A stretch of 64,000 nt of DNA from CAYPTY01 sp964413935 (GTDB lineage Bacteria; Bacteroidota; Rhodothermia; Balneolales; Balneolaceae), in assembly GCA_964413935.1 (NCBI GenBank), contig CAYPTY010000010.1, positions 1-64,000 of the forward strand. Direction: 5' to 3'. This document shows positions 1-7,384 of the stretch, one piece after another (within the stretch, counting starts at the first letter, position 1; the number at the start of each line of letters is the position of its first letter). The position numbers were made by a program, and so were the translations under genes. Below the pieces are notes generated by a model that worked only from the letters and a program-made list of their open reading frames with translations, made no database searches and had not been told where the DNA came from.

Positions 1-108
1 AATGCTCCACATTCCAAATTTCACATCCCATATCTCATATCTCATGTCCCAAATCACAAATCCCAAAATCCAAACAAAAAACCCCGAACCGTGATCCGGC
101 CGGGGTTT
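1..108. repeat. Intergenic repeat cassette, copy A
   Basis: This stretch is nearly identical to 2439-2539. Both copies begin AATGCTCC, continue through a pyrimidine-rich run with CATATCTCATATCTCATG, and end in the same terminator hairpin. Copy A carries an extra 9 bases or so (a second CAAATC-type unit near base 53) that copy B lacks. The left edge of the window coincides with the start of the shared part, so the 8-bp array seen before copy B may also lie upstream of copy A, out of sight. Both copies sit just downstream of a minus-strand gene. Confidence 0.85.
75..108 (-). terminator. Rho-independent terminator of the TraB/GumN-like gene
   Basis: AAACCCCG at 79-86 pairs with CGGGGTTT at 101-108. 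Read on the minus strand the hairpin is followed by a T-run (complement of the A-run at 75-80). It lies about 20 bases past the stop of the minus-strand gene ending at 130. Confidence 0.8.
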
Positions 109-129
109 GGTATTTATTGTGCTAAGTCA

Positions 130-1008
130 CTAAATCTTAACGGGCTTTACGGTATAGCCTTGTTTTCTGAGCAGGGCAATAACCCCGTTTTCAGAACCAA
201 GATGAGCAGCCCCAACAGCAAAAAAGGCGGGTTGTTCCTGCATCATTTCTTTCATTTTTGGGATCCAGTTTTTGTTCCTTTTGTATAAAAGGATGTTTGC
301 GTAATCCGCATACTGGGGATTCACCATAAAGAGTTGATGCAGGGCCTCGATATCTTCTTTTTTGTATGAATTGACCAATGCCTGGAATTCACCTCTTACC
401 TTTTCTACATCCAGAGCGATATCTTCTATCCATTCAATCTGGGCTTCTCGTGGAACTTCGTCGATCACTGTAAATTGTTCAGTAACTGTTTCCAGACCTA
501 GCACTTCAAGTTCTTCACTTTGGGCAAGAGCCAGAAATTTTTCTTCGAAACTGAAGGTCTTTTCACATTGTGGCAAGGTTTGCACCAAAGTAGCATAGAG
601 CGCAAACGGTCGTAGTATTCCAACCTGTTCAATTCCGGCACCCATCAATGGCATGATCAATTTATTGATTTCTGTTTTAGCCTCATCAGACAAATCAGTA
701 GCCATATTTCTCATCTGTGGATCCAAAGCTGCCTGCTGAAGCTCAGCCATCATATTCGGATTATCCATATCAATTTCCATGACCATGATTTCGGTGTCAT
801 CAACATAAGAACGGAGTTCATTCTTAAACTGCAGGTCATCCTCACAAGCCAGATGAATGGTTCCGTACACATATGACGGTTTCATCAGGCCGTTGCCGCT
901 AACTTCAAAAAGAAGAGAGCTATCCTGTGCTTTTGTGATGCGCGCCAGACCCATGCCGATGAAAAAGCTGAGTATGAAAAGCGCGGCTTTTTTGATGAAT
1001 TTGTTCAT
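130..1008 (-). CDS. TraB/GumN family protein
   Basis: Encodes a 292-residue exported protein. Residues 1-27 look like a signal peptide (lysines, a hydrophobic stretch, then ITKAQ). The mature part opens with the GTIHL motif near residue 50 and closes with VGAAHLG...GVIALLRKQGYTV, the paired N- and C-terminal motifs of the TraB/GumN (PF01963) fold. Family members resemble Tiki-type metalloproteases, but the bacterial ones have no settled substrate, so I assign fold and location (periplasm or membrane-attached) but no reaction. It is divergent from the sigma factor across a 117-base gap and ends in a strong terminator, so it is probably monocistronic. Confidence 0.85.
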   Translation of the reverse strand: MNKFIKKAALFILSFFIGMGLARITKAQDSSLLFEVSGNGLMKPSYVYGTIHLACEDDLQFKNELRSYVDDTEIMVMEIDMDNPNMMAELQQAALDPQMRNMATDLSDEAKTEINKLIMPLMGAGIEQVGILRPFALYATLVQTLPQCEKTFSFEEKFLALAQSEELEVLGLETVTEQFTVIDEVPREAQIEWIEDIALDVEKVRGEFQALVNSYKKEDIEALHQLFMVNPQYADYANILLYKRNKNWIPKMKEMMQEQPAFFAVGAAHLGSENGVIALLRKQGYTVKPVKI

Positions 1009-1125
1009 TTGAATAATTTTGTGTTGTTGATAGAACTTCAGTCCATTAGTGTGTGATCCACATCATTTATTACACCCTGTAAGAAAATCACCTTAGCTTC
1101 TACTAATGGAGCAGAACAAGCAATT

Positions 1126-1626
1126 ATGTCGAAGCAGCCAAACCTAGAACAGGAATTCCGAAAGGTTTATAAAGAGAACCAGGCTCTGGTTTTCAAGGTT
1201 TGTCGTATGTACTCCGATACTGTGCAGGATTTTGACGATAATGTGCAGGAGGTAGCACTTCAGCTTTGGCATTCCTACAAGAGTTTTGAGGGGAAGTCTA
1301 AAATATCCACCTGGATGTATCGCGTGGCATTGAATGTGTGCATGTCTCAGCTTCGGAAAAAGAAAAAGCAGGATAAAATCAGAAATGAATGGCCTGCAAA
1401 TGCTCCGGTCGAAGATCCGGAAGGAGAGGCTTTACAGGAAGAACGCAGAAAAACACTCAGTGAAGCCATTAAAATGCTACCTGAATTGGATCGTGCACTC
1501 ATTCTGCTATATCTGGAGGAGCAAAGCTATCAGGAGATCTCAGAAATCCTTGGTATAACCGTCTCGAATGTTGGCGTGAAAGTGAACAGAATTAAAAAAA
1601 GGCTAAAGGAAATTGTCCATGGATGA
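1126..1626 (+). CDS. ECF-type RNA polymerase sigma factor
   Basis: A 166-residue sigma-70 family protein with only regions 2 and 4. Region 2 (about residues 15-85) holds the DDNVQEVALQLW and STWMYRVALNVC segments. Region 4 (about 110-163) has the helix-turn-helix SYQEISEILGITVSNVGVKVNRIKK, here in parts. The size and two-domain layout are typical of extracytoplasmic-function sigma factors. The stop overlaps the start of the next gene (ATG at 1619, TGA at 1624), implying translational coupling with a membrane protein that is the natural candidate for its anti-sigma partner. The stimulus and target promoters cannot be read from the sequence. Confidence 0.93.
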   Translation: MSKQPNLEQEFRKVYKENQALVFKVCRMYSDTVQDFDDNVQEVALQLWHSYKSFEGKSKISTWMYRVALNVCMSQLRKKKKQDKIRNEWPANAPVEDPEGEALQEERRKTLSEAIKMLPELDRALILLYLEEQSYQEISEILGITVSNVGVKVNRIKKRLKEIVHG

Positions 1627-2188
1627 ACTGCAGAAAAAATGGAAGGTCGAACAGGTTGAAATGCAGCAGGATTTCCCGGAACTGCCGGATTTGCATAAAG
1701 AACCGACGTCGATCATTGAAAAAATGAAGAAGAGACTGAAGCATGAGGATAAAGCAAATTATCTGATTGGCTTAATTCTTTTGGTCTACTTTATTGTGGA
1801 AGGATGGTATGGGTTTTCCGGAATTTTTCTGGCATTGTTAATACCGGTTTTCTGGTATTACCGATATCTGATCCGACAGCTTGAGTATGATCCTTATGCT
1901 ATGGATGTGGTTCATTTTCTGCAGCGTACCACTCGAATCATAAGCGCTTTCGTAATGCGCTATCGCATATTTGGTTACGTTGTTGTTCCTGTGGGTTTTA
2001 TTTCAGGGTTAATTATGGGAATAAGTGAAGAGGGTGAATTTGAGATCTCGAAATTCTTAGAATGGGAGTTACTGCTGGTTTCGATAATTACACTAACTCT
2101 GTTTATGATCGTCATAGAAGTCTACATCTGGATTATGTACGGCCGTCTACTGAAAAAACTGAAGAGCTTATTGAAAGAGCTTGAATAA
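1619..2188 (+). CDS. Small membrane protein coupled to the sigma factor; candidate anti-sigma
   Basis: 189 residues starting at ATG 1619. A TTG six bases upstream is possible but less likely. The first roughly 45 residues are soluble and charged (MDELQKKWKVEQVE start). Four hydrophobic segments follow, near residues 47-65, 68-86, 120-137 and 150-173, and the protein ends in a basic tail. It overlaps the ECF sigma gene by 8 bases. An N-terminal cytosolic segment followed by membrane helices fits an anti-sigma factor that holds the sigma factor at the membrane, but no zinc-binding HxxxCxxC motif is present, so that role is inferred only from gene order and topology. I do not recognise a named family. 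Confidence 0.75.
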   Translation: MDELQKKWKVEQVEMQQDFPELPDLHKEPTSIIEKMKKRLKHEDKANYLIGLILLVYFIVEGWYGFSGIFLALLIPVFWYYRYLIRQLEYDPYAMDVVHFLQRTTRIISAFVMRYRIFGYVVVPVGFISGLIMGISEEGEFEISKFLEWELLLVSIITLTLFMIVIEVYIWIMYGRLLKKLKSLLKELE

Positions 2189-2208
2189 CAAAGTGGAGCT
2201 CACAGCAG

Positions 2209-2224
2209 AATGTCCGAATGACCG
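2209..2224. repeat. Two copies of the 8-bp AATGNCCG repeat, left of the inverted repeat
   Basis: AATGTCCG at 2209-2216 is followed by AATGACCG at 2217-2224. The preceding bases CAG match those before the larger array at 2391, so the array seems to occur on both sides of the inverted repeat. Confidence 0.7.
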
Positions 2225-2237
2225 AAACAACCAACAA

Positions 2238-2347
2238 TGTCACCTCGAGTGAGGCATGCGTAGCAGGACGAATCGAGAGGTATCAAACGAGAGTAGGACG
2301 ATTCACCTTTGATACCTCTCGGCTCGTTTCACTCGCTCGAGGTGACA
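2238..2347. repeat. Long imperfect inverted repeat
   Basis: The left arm (2238-2287) begins TGTCACCTCGAG and ends CGAGAGGTATCAAA. The right arm (2308-2347) is its imperfect reverse complement, beginning TTTGATACCTCTCG and ending CTCGAGGTGACA. The arms bracket about 20 bases. The element could form a long cruciform or RNA hairpin and resembles the dispersed palindromic elements common between genes in Bacteroidota-like genomes. There is no coding potential I would trust. It lies in the 378-base gene-free gap between the sigma-coupled membrane gene and secG. Confidence 0.8.
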
Positions 2348-2390
2348 GGAGGGGGTAATGTATGTTCCGCCAATGGGGTGCCTGTGGCAG

Positions 2391-2446
2391 AATGCCCGAA
2401 TGTCCGAATGCCCGAATGCCCGAATGTCCGAATGCCCGAATGCTCC
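2391..2446. repeat. Tandem 8-bp repeat array (AATGYCCG)
   Basis: Six exact-length units run from 2391 to 2438 (AATGCCCG, AATGTCCG, AATGCCCG, AATGCCCG, AATGTCCG, AATGCCCG). A degenerate AATGCTCC at 2439-2446 starts repeat cassette copy B. There are no spacers, so this is a simple tandem array and not a CRISPR. The copy number could change by slippage. Confidence 0.9.
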
Positions 2447-2539
2447 ACATTCCAAATTTCACATCCCATATCTCATATCTCATGTCCCAAATCCCAAAAT
2501 CCAAACAAAAAACCCCGAACCGTGATCCGGCCGGGGTTT
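2439..2539. repeat. Intergenic repeat cassette, copy B
   Basis: Matches bases 1-108 of the window almost base for base apart from a short deletion after CCCAAATC. It ends with the same hairpin. It sits directly after the 8-bp array and just downstream of the minus-strand secG, so it carries that gene's terminator. Confidence 0.85.
2505..2539 (-). terminator. Rho-independent terminator of secG
   Basis: AAACCCCG at 2510-2517 pairs with CGGGGTTT at 2532-2539. On the minus strand a T-run follows. The hairpin, including its loop, is identical to the one at 79-108. Confidence 0.8.
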
Positions 2540-2566
2540 CTGTAATTTCGATAAGTCGATCAGCGA

Positions 2567-2959
2567 TTAGTTATCGCCGCTGTCGTCTGTTCCATTTTCA
2601 GAACCACCATCGTTACCGGTGCTCTGTTGCTGAGGTACAGCCGGGGCTGTTTCAGAAGGAGCATCAAACTGATTAACATTCGGTACCGCCTGCTCCTGCA
2701 GAATAGAACGGCTTGGAGCATTCTGTCGATCAATGGCAAAGTTAGCCAGTACGCAGAGTACCAGGAATGCAGCACCAAAGATGGAAGTTGCTTTAGATAG
2801 GAGGTCAGCAGTTCGGCGTGCACCCAGGCCGGATCCGCCCGTCATGGAACTGGCGGCAATGCCGGTAAGGCCCTCACCCTGACCGCTTTGAAGGAGAACA
2901 ACCAGCATCAGCAAGAGGCTGATGATGACAATTAGAACTAAAATAATGGTATATAACAT
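2567..2959 (-). CDS. secG: Preprotein translocase subunit SecG
   Basis: 130 residues. The first membrane helix (about residues 2-24) leads into LLQSGQGEGL, the signature loop of SecG, then GGSGLGARRTADLLSKAT and a second helix (about 58-76). The tail after residue 80 is a hydrophilic, Q/S/N/D-rich extension of about 50 residues, longer than in E. coli SecG. SecG sits beside SecY/SecE in the inner membrane and helps SecA-driven export. It stands alone, with its own terminator at 2505-2539. Confidence 0.93.
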   Translation of the reverse strand: MLYTIILVLIVIISLLLMLVVLLQSGQGEGLTGIAASSMTGGSGLGARRTADLLSKATSIFGAAFLVLCVLANFAIDRQNAPSRSILQEQAVPNVNQFDAPSETAPAVPQQQSTGNDGGSENGTDDSGDN

Positions 2960-3051
2960 GATACTGTGTTTTAGAAGGGTGCAAAGATATCCAAAAAACG
3001 GTACTATCCCAAGTTAAAAGAACTCCTCCCGATCGGGCTTATTGCATTATA

Positions 3052-3981
3052 ATGGAAGAAATCATTCAGGAAATACTCAGCTATTTTGAAGCTTCACCGG
3101 AGCTTACCTCCCGGGTAATCCGCACTCTGGCTGTCATCCTGATTTTATCCCTCATCCGGTTCTTCTCCGTTCGAATGATCAGCCATCGGGTGGAGAACGA
3201 CCGTACCAAATATAAGTGGCGTAAAAATGTAAGCTACGTCATCACTTTCTTTGGAATTTTTGCAGTCGGACAAATCTGGTTTGCCGGACTGGAATCACTG
3301 GCTACCTTCCTTGGACTGCTTTCAGCCGGTATCGCCATCGCCCTGAAGGATCCCCTTACCTCATTTGCCGGTTGGATCTTCCTGCTGTGGCGCAAACCCT
3401 TCGATGTGGGTGACCGCATCGAAATCGGAAGCCACAAGGGTGACGTGATCGACATCCGCATGTTTAAATTCACCCTGCTGGAAATCGGAAACTGGGTAGA
3501 AGCTGATCAAAGCACCGGACGGGTCATCCATATCGCAAATCACGAAATTTTTACCAAAACTATCGCAAATTATACCAGCGATTTTGAATTCATCTGGAAT
3601 GAGCTGGGTGTATTGATCACCTTCGAAAGCGATTGGAAAAAAGCAAAACAGATTCTGCAGGAGATCGCTGAAGAATGCCTGATGGATTTTGTTAGTGAGG
3701 CAGAACGGGAAATCCGCAAAGCCAAGAAGTTCTACCTGATTAGCTACAAATACCTCACGCCCATCGTATATACCAATGTGAAAGATTCAGGTGTGAATCT
3801 GACCGTCCGCTATCTGGCCAATCCGAGAACACGCCGCGGAACTGCCCAGACCCTCTGGGAAGAAATTTTAACCCGTTTCGGGGAAGAAGAAGGTATTGAT
3901 TTCGCCTATCCCACCATTCGTTATTACGACAATCCTACAGAGGGTAAGGCCTATCCTAATCATCCGTCTCCCGAAGTTTAG
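3052..3981 (+). CDS. Mechanosensitive ion channel, MscS family
   Basis: 309 residues. Three hydrophobic segments (about 22-42, 60-80, 82-105) are followed by the beta domain typical of MscS. The pore-lining region is represented by LGLLSAGIAIALKDPLTS, followed by FAGWIFLLWRKPFDVGDRI, matching the conserved TM3b/beta-domain junction (canonical PFxVGDxI). It should act as a tension-gated channel that releases solutes on osmotic downshock. The C-terminal part is a soluble alpha/beta domain. Its last 26 bases overlap the convergent SRAP-like gene. Start at ATG 3052, with no clear Shine-Dalgarno. Confidence 0.9.
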   Translation: MEEIIQEILSYFEASPELTSRVIRTLAVILILSLIRFFSVRMISHRVENDRTKYKWRKNVSYVITFFGIFAVGQIWFAGLESLATFLGLLSAGIAIALKDPLTSFAGWIFLLWRKPFDVGDRIEIGSHKGDVIDIRMFKFTLLEIGNWVEADQSTGRVIHIANHEIFTKTIANYTSDFEFIWNELGVLITFESDWKKAKQILQEIAEECLMDFVSEAEREIRKAKKFYLISYKYLTPIVYTNVKDSGVNLTVRYLANPRTRRGTAQTLWEEILTRFGEEEGIDFAYPTIRYYDNPTEGKAYPNHPSPEV

Positions 3982-4606
3982 GGATGGGCTGAATCAGCTC
4001 AGGATCATTTTCCGAACTGTCATTGACCCGTTCACTGACTCTTGCTGTGATAAAACTACCCAGCTGAAGGGGATCAAAGGCTGAACGGAAGGTACTCAGA
4101 GCCTTCCCTTTAAACCACTGATCCATGTTCTGCTGATCTATAATGAGGGGCATCGTGGGATTCACCGCCTTGATCAGTTCATTGGCGGGTTCTTCAATCA
4201 GGCAGAAATGATTCCGATAGTGTCCGTTTTTCTCTTCAACCTTCCGGTAAAAAGCAGCAATGAAAAAGAGTGGAACATCAATTTTGCGGATATAAAAGGG
4301 ATGAGGATCATCCACTCCCTGCTTCCATACAAAAAAACCATTGGCCGGGACAAGACAGCGACTGCTATGCTCCGGATCCGCTTCGGGAAACTCCTCCATC
4401 GAAAGGGAAAGCTGCTTCTTTTTACCCTCTTTCCACCCCCAGATCATGGATTCCAGTTTAAGCGAGGAGCCATCCTGATAAACGGCCGGAACCGATTCGC
4501 CTTCCGAAATATTGAAATTGGGATTGTAGAGAAAGTCCTGATCGATTGTTCGGGGCAGAGCTTCTGCAAAAGTGTCTTTATCTGTAAAAAGTGCGAATCG
4601 TTTCAT
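3956..4606 (-). CDS. SRAP (YedK/HMCES)-like protein lacking catalytic residues
   Basis: 216 residues with the layout of SOS-response-associated peptidases: an IWGW segment near residue 56, RCLVPANGFFVW at 83-94, and PTMPLII at 150-156. Active YedK/HMCES proteins use Cys2 to trap abasic sites, with a conserved Asn, a Glu in the GFYEW motif and a His before RMP. Here the protein begins MKRFALF with no Cys2, the NARAE segment is absent, Glu is replaced by Val93 and the His position is Asn149. No alternative in-frame start upstream would restore a cysteine. The fold and DNA-binding face may remain, but covalent crosslinking as known is not expected. It converges on, and overlaps, the MscS gene. 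Confidence 0.8.
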   Translation of the reverse strand: MKRFALFTDKDTFAEALPRTIDQDFLYNPNFNISEGESVPAVYQDGSSLKLESMIWGWKEGKKKQLSLSMEEFPEADPEHSSRCLVPANGFFVWKQGVDDPHPFYIRKIDVPLFFIAAFYRKVEEKNGHYRNHFCLIEEPANELIKAVNPTMPLIIDQQNMDQWFKGKALSTFRSAFDPLQLGSFITARVSERVNDSSENDPELIQPIPKLRETDD

Positions 4607-4654
4607 AAGTTTGGTTTTGGTTAAAAACGCAGAAAACAGCGAATTCCGTATACC

Positions 4655-5584
4655 ATGATATCCAATCCTTTCCTGAATAAAAAAGAGATCAGGGCACGTG
4701 CCCTTTGGCGGATACTCATTTTTATCATCTTATTTTTCTTTCTGCTGAGCCTCGGGAATCTCATCGAGAATGGGGTACTGCAATATCTTTACCGGGGTTT
4801 AATCACGGTGGGGCTTCTGTTTCTTCAATTCCGTTTTCTGGACCGCCGAACATTTGATGATGCCGGGTTAAAGGTGGATGTGGGATGGCTGAAGAATGCG
4901 GGATGGGGACTGCTTATCGGATTTGCGGCCGTTAGCCTGATATTCCTGATCGAATGGTGGTTTGGGATGCTGCTGATTATCGATTTTGAGTGGAACAGAC
5001 TGAATGCCGATTATCTCTGGATCCTGGTTTTCCTTTTTCAGATGCTGATGGTTGGCTTTTATGAGGAAGCTGCATTCCGCGGGGTGCTGATGAAGAATAT
5101 GGCTGAGGGTTTTCAGCCTGATGAAGTTCCGCAACAGAGAGGTGCTCTCTTTCTGGCCATCTTCCTTTCCTCTGCTTTATTTGGACTTGGTCATTTCAAT
5201 AATCCCAATGCCGACTGGATTTCCACAAGCTATATCATCTTTGCCGGGATCATGCTCGCGATCCCATATGTGCTTACCGGTTCACTGGCGGTGCCGGTAG
5301 GAATTCATGCTGCATGGAATTTTACGCTGGGTGGCATCTATGGATTTAAGGTAAGCGGACTCGCCATTCAGCATTCGATCATTCACATCCGGCAGACCGA
5401 GGGTTTTGATCTGTGGACGGGTGGTTCCTTTGGGCCTGAAGCCGGCCTGCTGGGTATTCTGGGGATGCTGCTCATTATTCTGCTCTGCCTGTGGCATGCG
5501 AAAAAAACTCAGGGCGGAATCCGTTTAGAAGAGCGGTTTAAACAAAGCTATCTGGAAAGGTCAGGGGAGGATACAGAATCTTAA
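4655..5584 (+). CDS. CPBP family intramembrane metalloprotease
   Basis: 309 residues, about eight hydrophobic segments. The three motifs of the CPBP (CAAX protease/bacteriocin-processing, PF02517) family are in order: YEEAAFRG near residue 137, FGLGHF near 185, and GIHAAWNF near 221. They supply the paired Glu, the Arg and the two His expected at the membrane-embedded active site. The substrate is unknown; relatives process prenylated proteins or bacteriocins or serve as regulators. It is divergent from the SRAP-like gene (48-base gap). The C terminus is basic and cytosolic. Confidence 0.88.
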   Translation: MISNPFLNKKEIRARALWRILIFIILFFFLLSLGNLIENGVLQYLYRGLITVGLLFLQFRFLDRRTFDDAGLKVDVGWLKNAGWGLLIGFAAVSLIFLIEWWFGMLLIIDFEWNRLNADYLWILVFLFQMLMVGFYEEAAFRGVLMKNMAEGFQPDEVPQQRGALFLAIFLSSALFGLGHFNNPNADWISTSYIIFAGIMLAIPYVLTGSLAVPVGIHAAWNFTLGGIYGFKVSGLAIQHSIIHIRQTEGFDLWTGGSFGPEAGLLGILGMLLIILLCLWHAKKTQGGIRLEERFKQSYLERSGEDTES

Positions 5585-5682
5585 TTACCTAAACTCTGGC
5601 GTGGGCATACCCTTCATCATTACTGAATCATCAATAAATGTTTAAAAGACGTAACGGCTCTCCTGCTTTATGATGAAGTTTG

Positions 5683-5690
5683 TATATTTG
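5683..5690 (+). promoter_or_regulatory. Possible -7 box for the DEAD-box-like gene
   Basis: TATATTTG matches the Bacteroidota -7 consensus TAnnTTTG, about 75 bases before the start codon. No good TTG/TTTG -33 element lies at the expected spacing, so support is weak. Confidence 0.3.
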
Positions 5691-5763
5691 TAGTTATGGA
5701 GTTGCCGGAAATGCCGGCAATCGATCTTTGAAATATTAACCAAACAGCGACAAGAGGTATATT

Positions 5764-7287
5764 TTGTCTTTGGATAAATACAACCTGAGCCCCGAATTAA
5801 TGAGCGGGCTGGAAGATGCACAAATAGACAAAACCAACCCTTTGCTCGATGCTGTAATCCCACCGGCCATTGACGGAAAAAATCTGCTGGTCAAAAACAG
5901 CGATTTCGCTGGGGAGCATGCCGCAGTACTGATACCTGCCATCCAAAAACTGGCAACTAACGGACAGCATAAGGGAATACGAGTTTTAATTTTAACCCCC
6001 TCTCCCGATCGCGCACAAAAACTGGATGAACTCATCTGGGCGATCGGATATCACGCGCAAATTGGAAGCGTGTCCCTTTCTATGGAAGGGGATGTAAACG
6101 AACAGGCTAAAGCTCTGCAGGATGGCGCACCTATCGTGGTAGCCAATCCCGGACGCCTGGATGAAATACTGAACAAGAACCAAATTAATCTGGATGCACT
6201 CTCGATGATCATCGTCGAAGAGGCTCATGAGATGTATCAGTTCGGTATGTCCAAAAAAATTGCGGCTATGTTCGAAAAACTATCCTCAAAGCCTCAGGTA
6301 CTGATCTTTTCGGCAGACTATAACAAAGTTACCCGTGAACTTTCACTAAAAATGCTGGAGAATCCTGAGCTGATCGGATTCGAGAAAGACAGCTCCGGGG
6401 ATGAGAAAAAGACGACTGATGAGGCTGCATCAGCCGACAAAAAGAAAACAGAAGCTAAATCTGCTGAGAAAGAACCGGAAGCAAAACACGCTGATCCGGA
6501 ACCCAGCAAGAATATGAGCCATGCTTCCATTCCGGTTCCACCCAGACTGAAGATTTCAACCCTGATGGCTTATCTGGAAGAAAGCGGAGCCAAAAGAGTG
6601 ATCCTGTTTGCGGCTTCCCGCCGAACCACCGATCGTTTGTATAAAATTATCCGGAAAAAGGACTGGAATGTGGTTAGCATTCATCCGGGTCTTGAAAAGG
6701 AAAAATACGAGGAACGCCTGGCTGCCTATGAGAAAGGCGAAAAGGATTTTCTGCTGATCGGGGAATTACCGGCCAAGGAAATGGAGCCCATCAAAGCCAG
6801 CAGCATCATCAATTATGATGTACCCAACGAACTGGATGAGTTCCGTGATCGGAAAGAGTACGCGGAAAAAAGCGGTGCGGCCATGTACCTCTCCCTGATA
6901 TCCAAAATGGACCGGGAGGTGTTTGCCAAGCACAATGAAGCGTTGAGTGTCCACATCAAAGAACTGCCGCTGCCCGAGGAAGTAGCTGAGAAGAAATCAC
7001 GAAAGAAGTCCGGCGGCAAAAAGTCAGGCTCCGGATCCGCTAAGAAGTCGGGTGGCAGCGAACGCGGCCGAGGACGAGGTCGCGGAGGCTCCGGTGGTGG
7101 AGGCAGAGGAAAAAGCTCTTCTTCCAGAGGTGGCAAACGATCTTCGTCCAGACCAAAATCCAGGTCCAAGTCCAAGGATGAGAATCTGGAACTGCCGCGG
7201 GCAAATTTCGAAAAGCTCTCAGGCGGAAGAGAAGGTCACAAAAAGGAAAAAGGAGTGGTGGGCTTCATCAAAAAACTCTTTTCCTGA
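5764..7287 (+). CDS. DEAD-box-like protein with eroded helicase motifs and RGG/SR-rich tail
   Basis: 507 residues. TTG start at 5764, supported by AAGAGGT seven bases upstream. The protein follows the DEAD-box order, but the catalytic motifs are altered. The Walker A site is NSDFAGEHA (45-53), with no GKT. PTREL is TPSPDRAQ (78-85), motif II is EEAH (152-155), and SAT is SAD (183-185). The GRTGR-type motif VI is missing after NYDVPNELDEF (350-360). NPGRL (128-132) and the RecA-2 segments remain. A charged linker occupies about 207-255. Residues 410-470 are rich in RG, GGG and SR/SK, typical of flexible RNA-binding tails. I infer an RNA-binding, ATPase-deficient relative. It is monocistronic, with a terminator at 7325-7365. 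Confidence 0.85.
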   Translation: MSLDKYNLSPELMSGLEDAQIDKTNPLLDAVIPPAIDGKNLLVKNSDFAGEHAAVLIPAIQKLATNGQHKGIRVLILTPSPDRAQKLDELIWAIGYHAQIGSVSLSMEGDVNEQAKALQDGAPIVVANPGRLDEILNKNQINLDALSMIIVEEAHEMYQFGMSKKIAAMFEKLSSKPQVLIFSADYNKVTRELSLKMLENPELIGFEKDSSGDEKKTTDEAASADKKKTEAKSAEKEPEAKHADPEPSKNMSHASIPVPPRLKISTLMAYLEESGAKRVILFAASRRTTDRLYKIIRKKDWNVVSIHPGLEKEKYEERLAAYEKGEKDFLLIGELPAKEMEPIKASSIINYDVPNELDEFRDRKEYAEKSGAAMYLSLISKMDREVFAKHNEALSVHIKELPLPEEVAEKKSRKKSGGKKSGSGSAKKSGGSERGRGRGRGGSGGGGRGKSSSSRGGKRSSSRPKSRSKSKDENLELPRANFEKLSGGREGHKKEKGVVGFIKKLFS

Positions 7288-7324
7288 TTTTTTTCTGAAA
7301 TCACATCTCAAATCTTGATCCAAT

Positions 7325-7365
7325 AAAAAAGCCCTCGCTGAATACAGCAGAGGGCTTTTTCTTTT
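7325..7365. terminator. Bidirectional terminator between convergent genes
   Basis: An A-run, AGCCCTC, about 13 bases, GAGGGCT and a T-run form a symmetrical hairpin. It serves the DEAD-box-like gene on the plus strand and the oxoamine synthase gene on the minus strand. Confidence 0.88.
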
Positions 7366-7384
7366 GAATAATTTGCTTCGCCGC

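Noticed and set aside
91..288. Short plus-strand frame over the TraB-like gene end.
   Set aside because: Lies across the terminator and antisense to the real gene, with no family features.
2391..2446. Possible CRISPR array.
   Set aside because: The 8-bp units are directly joined with no spacers and no cas genes are near.
2283..2545. Reading frames in the repeat cassette that would encode proteins with repeated GHSGI or MRYEIWD-like text.
   Set aside because: They follow the period of the 8-bp array and the low-complexity spacer, have no ribosome-binding site and overlap the secG terminator. They are repeat artefacts.
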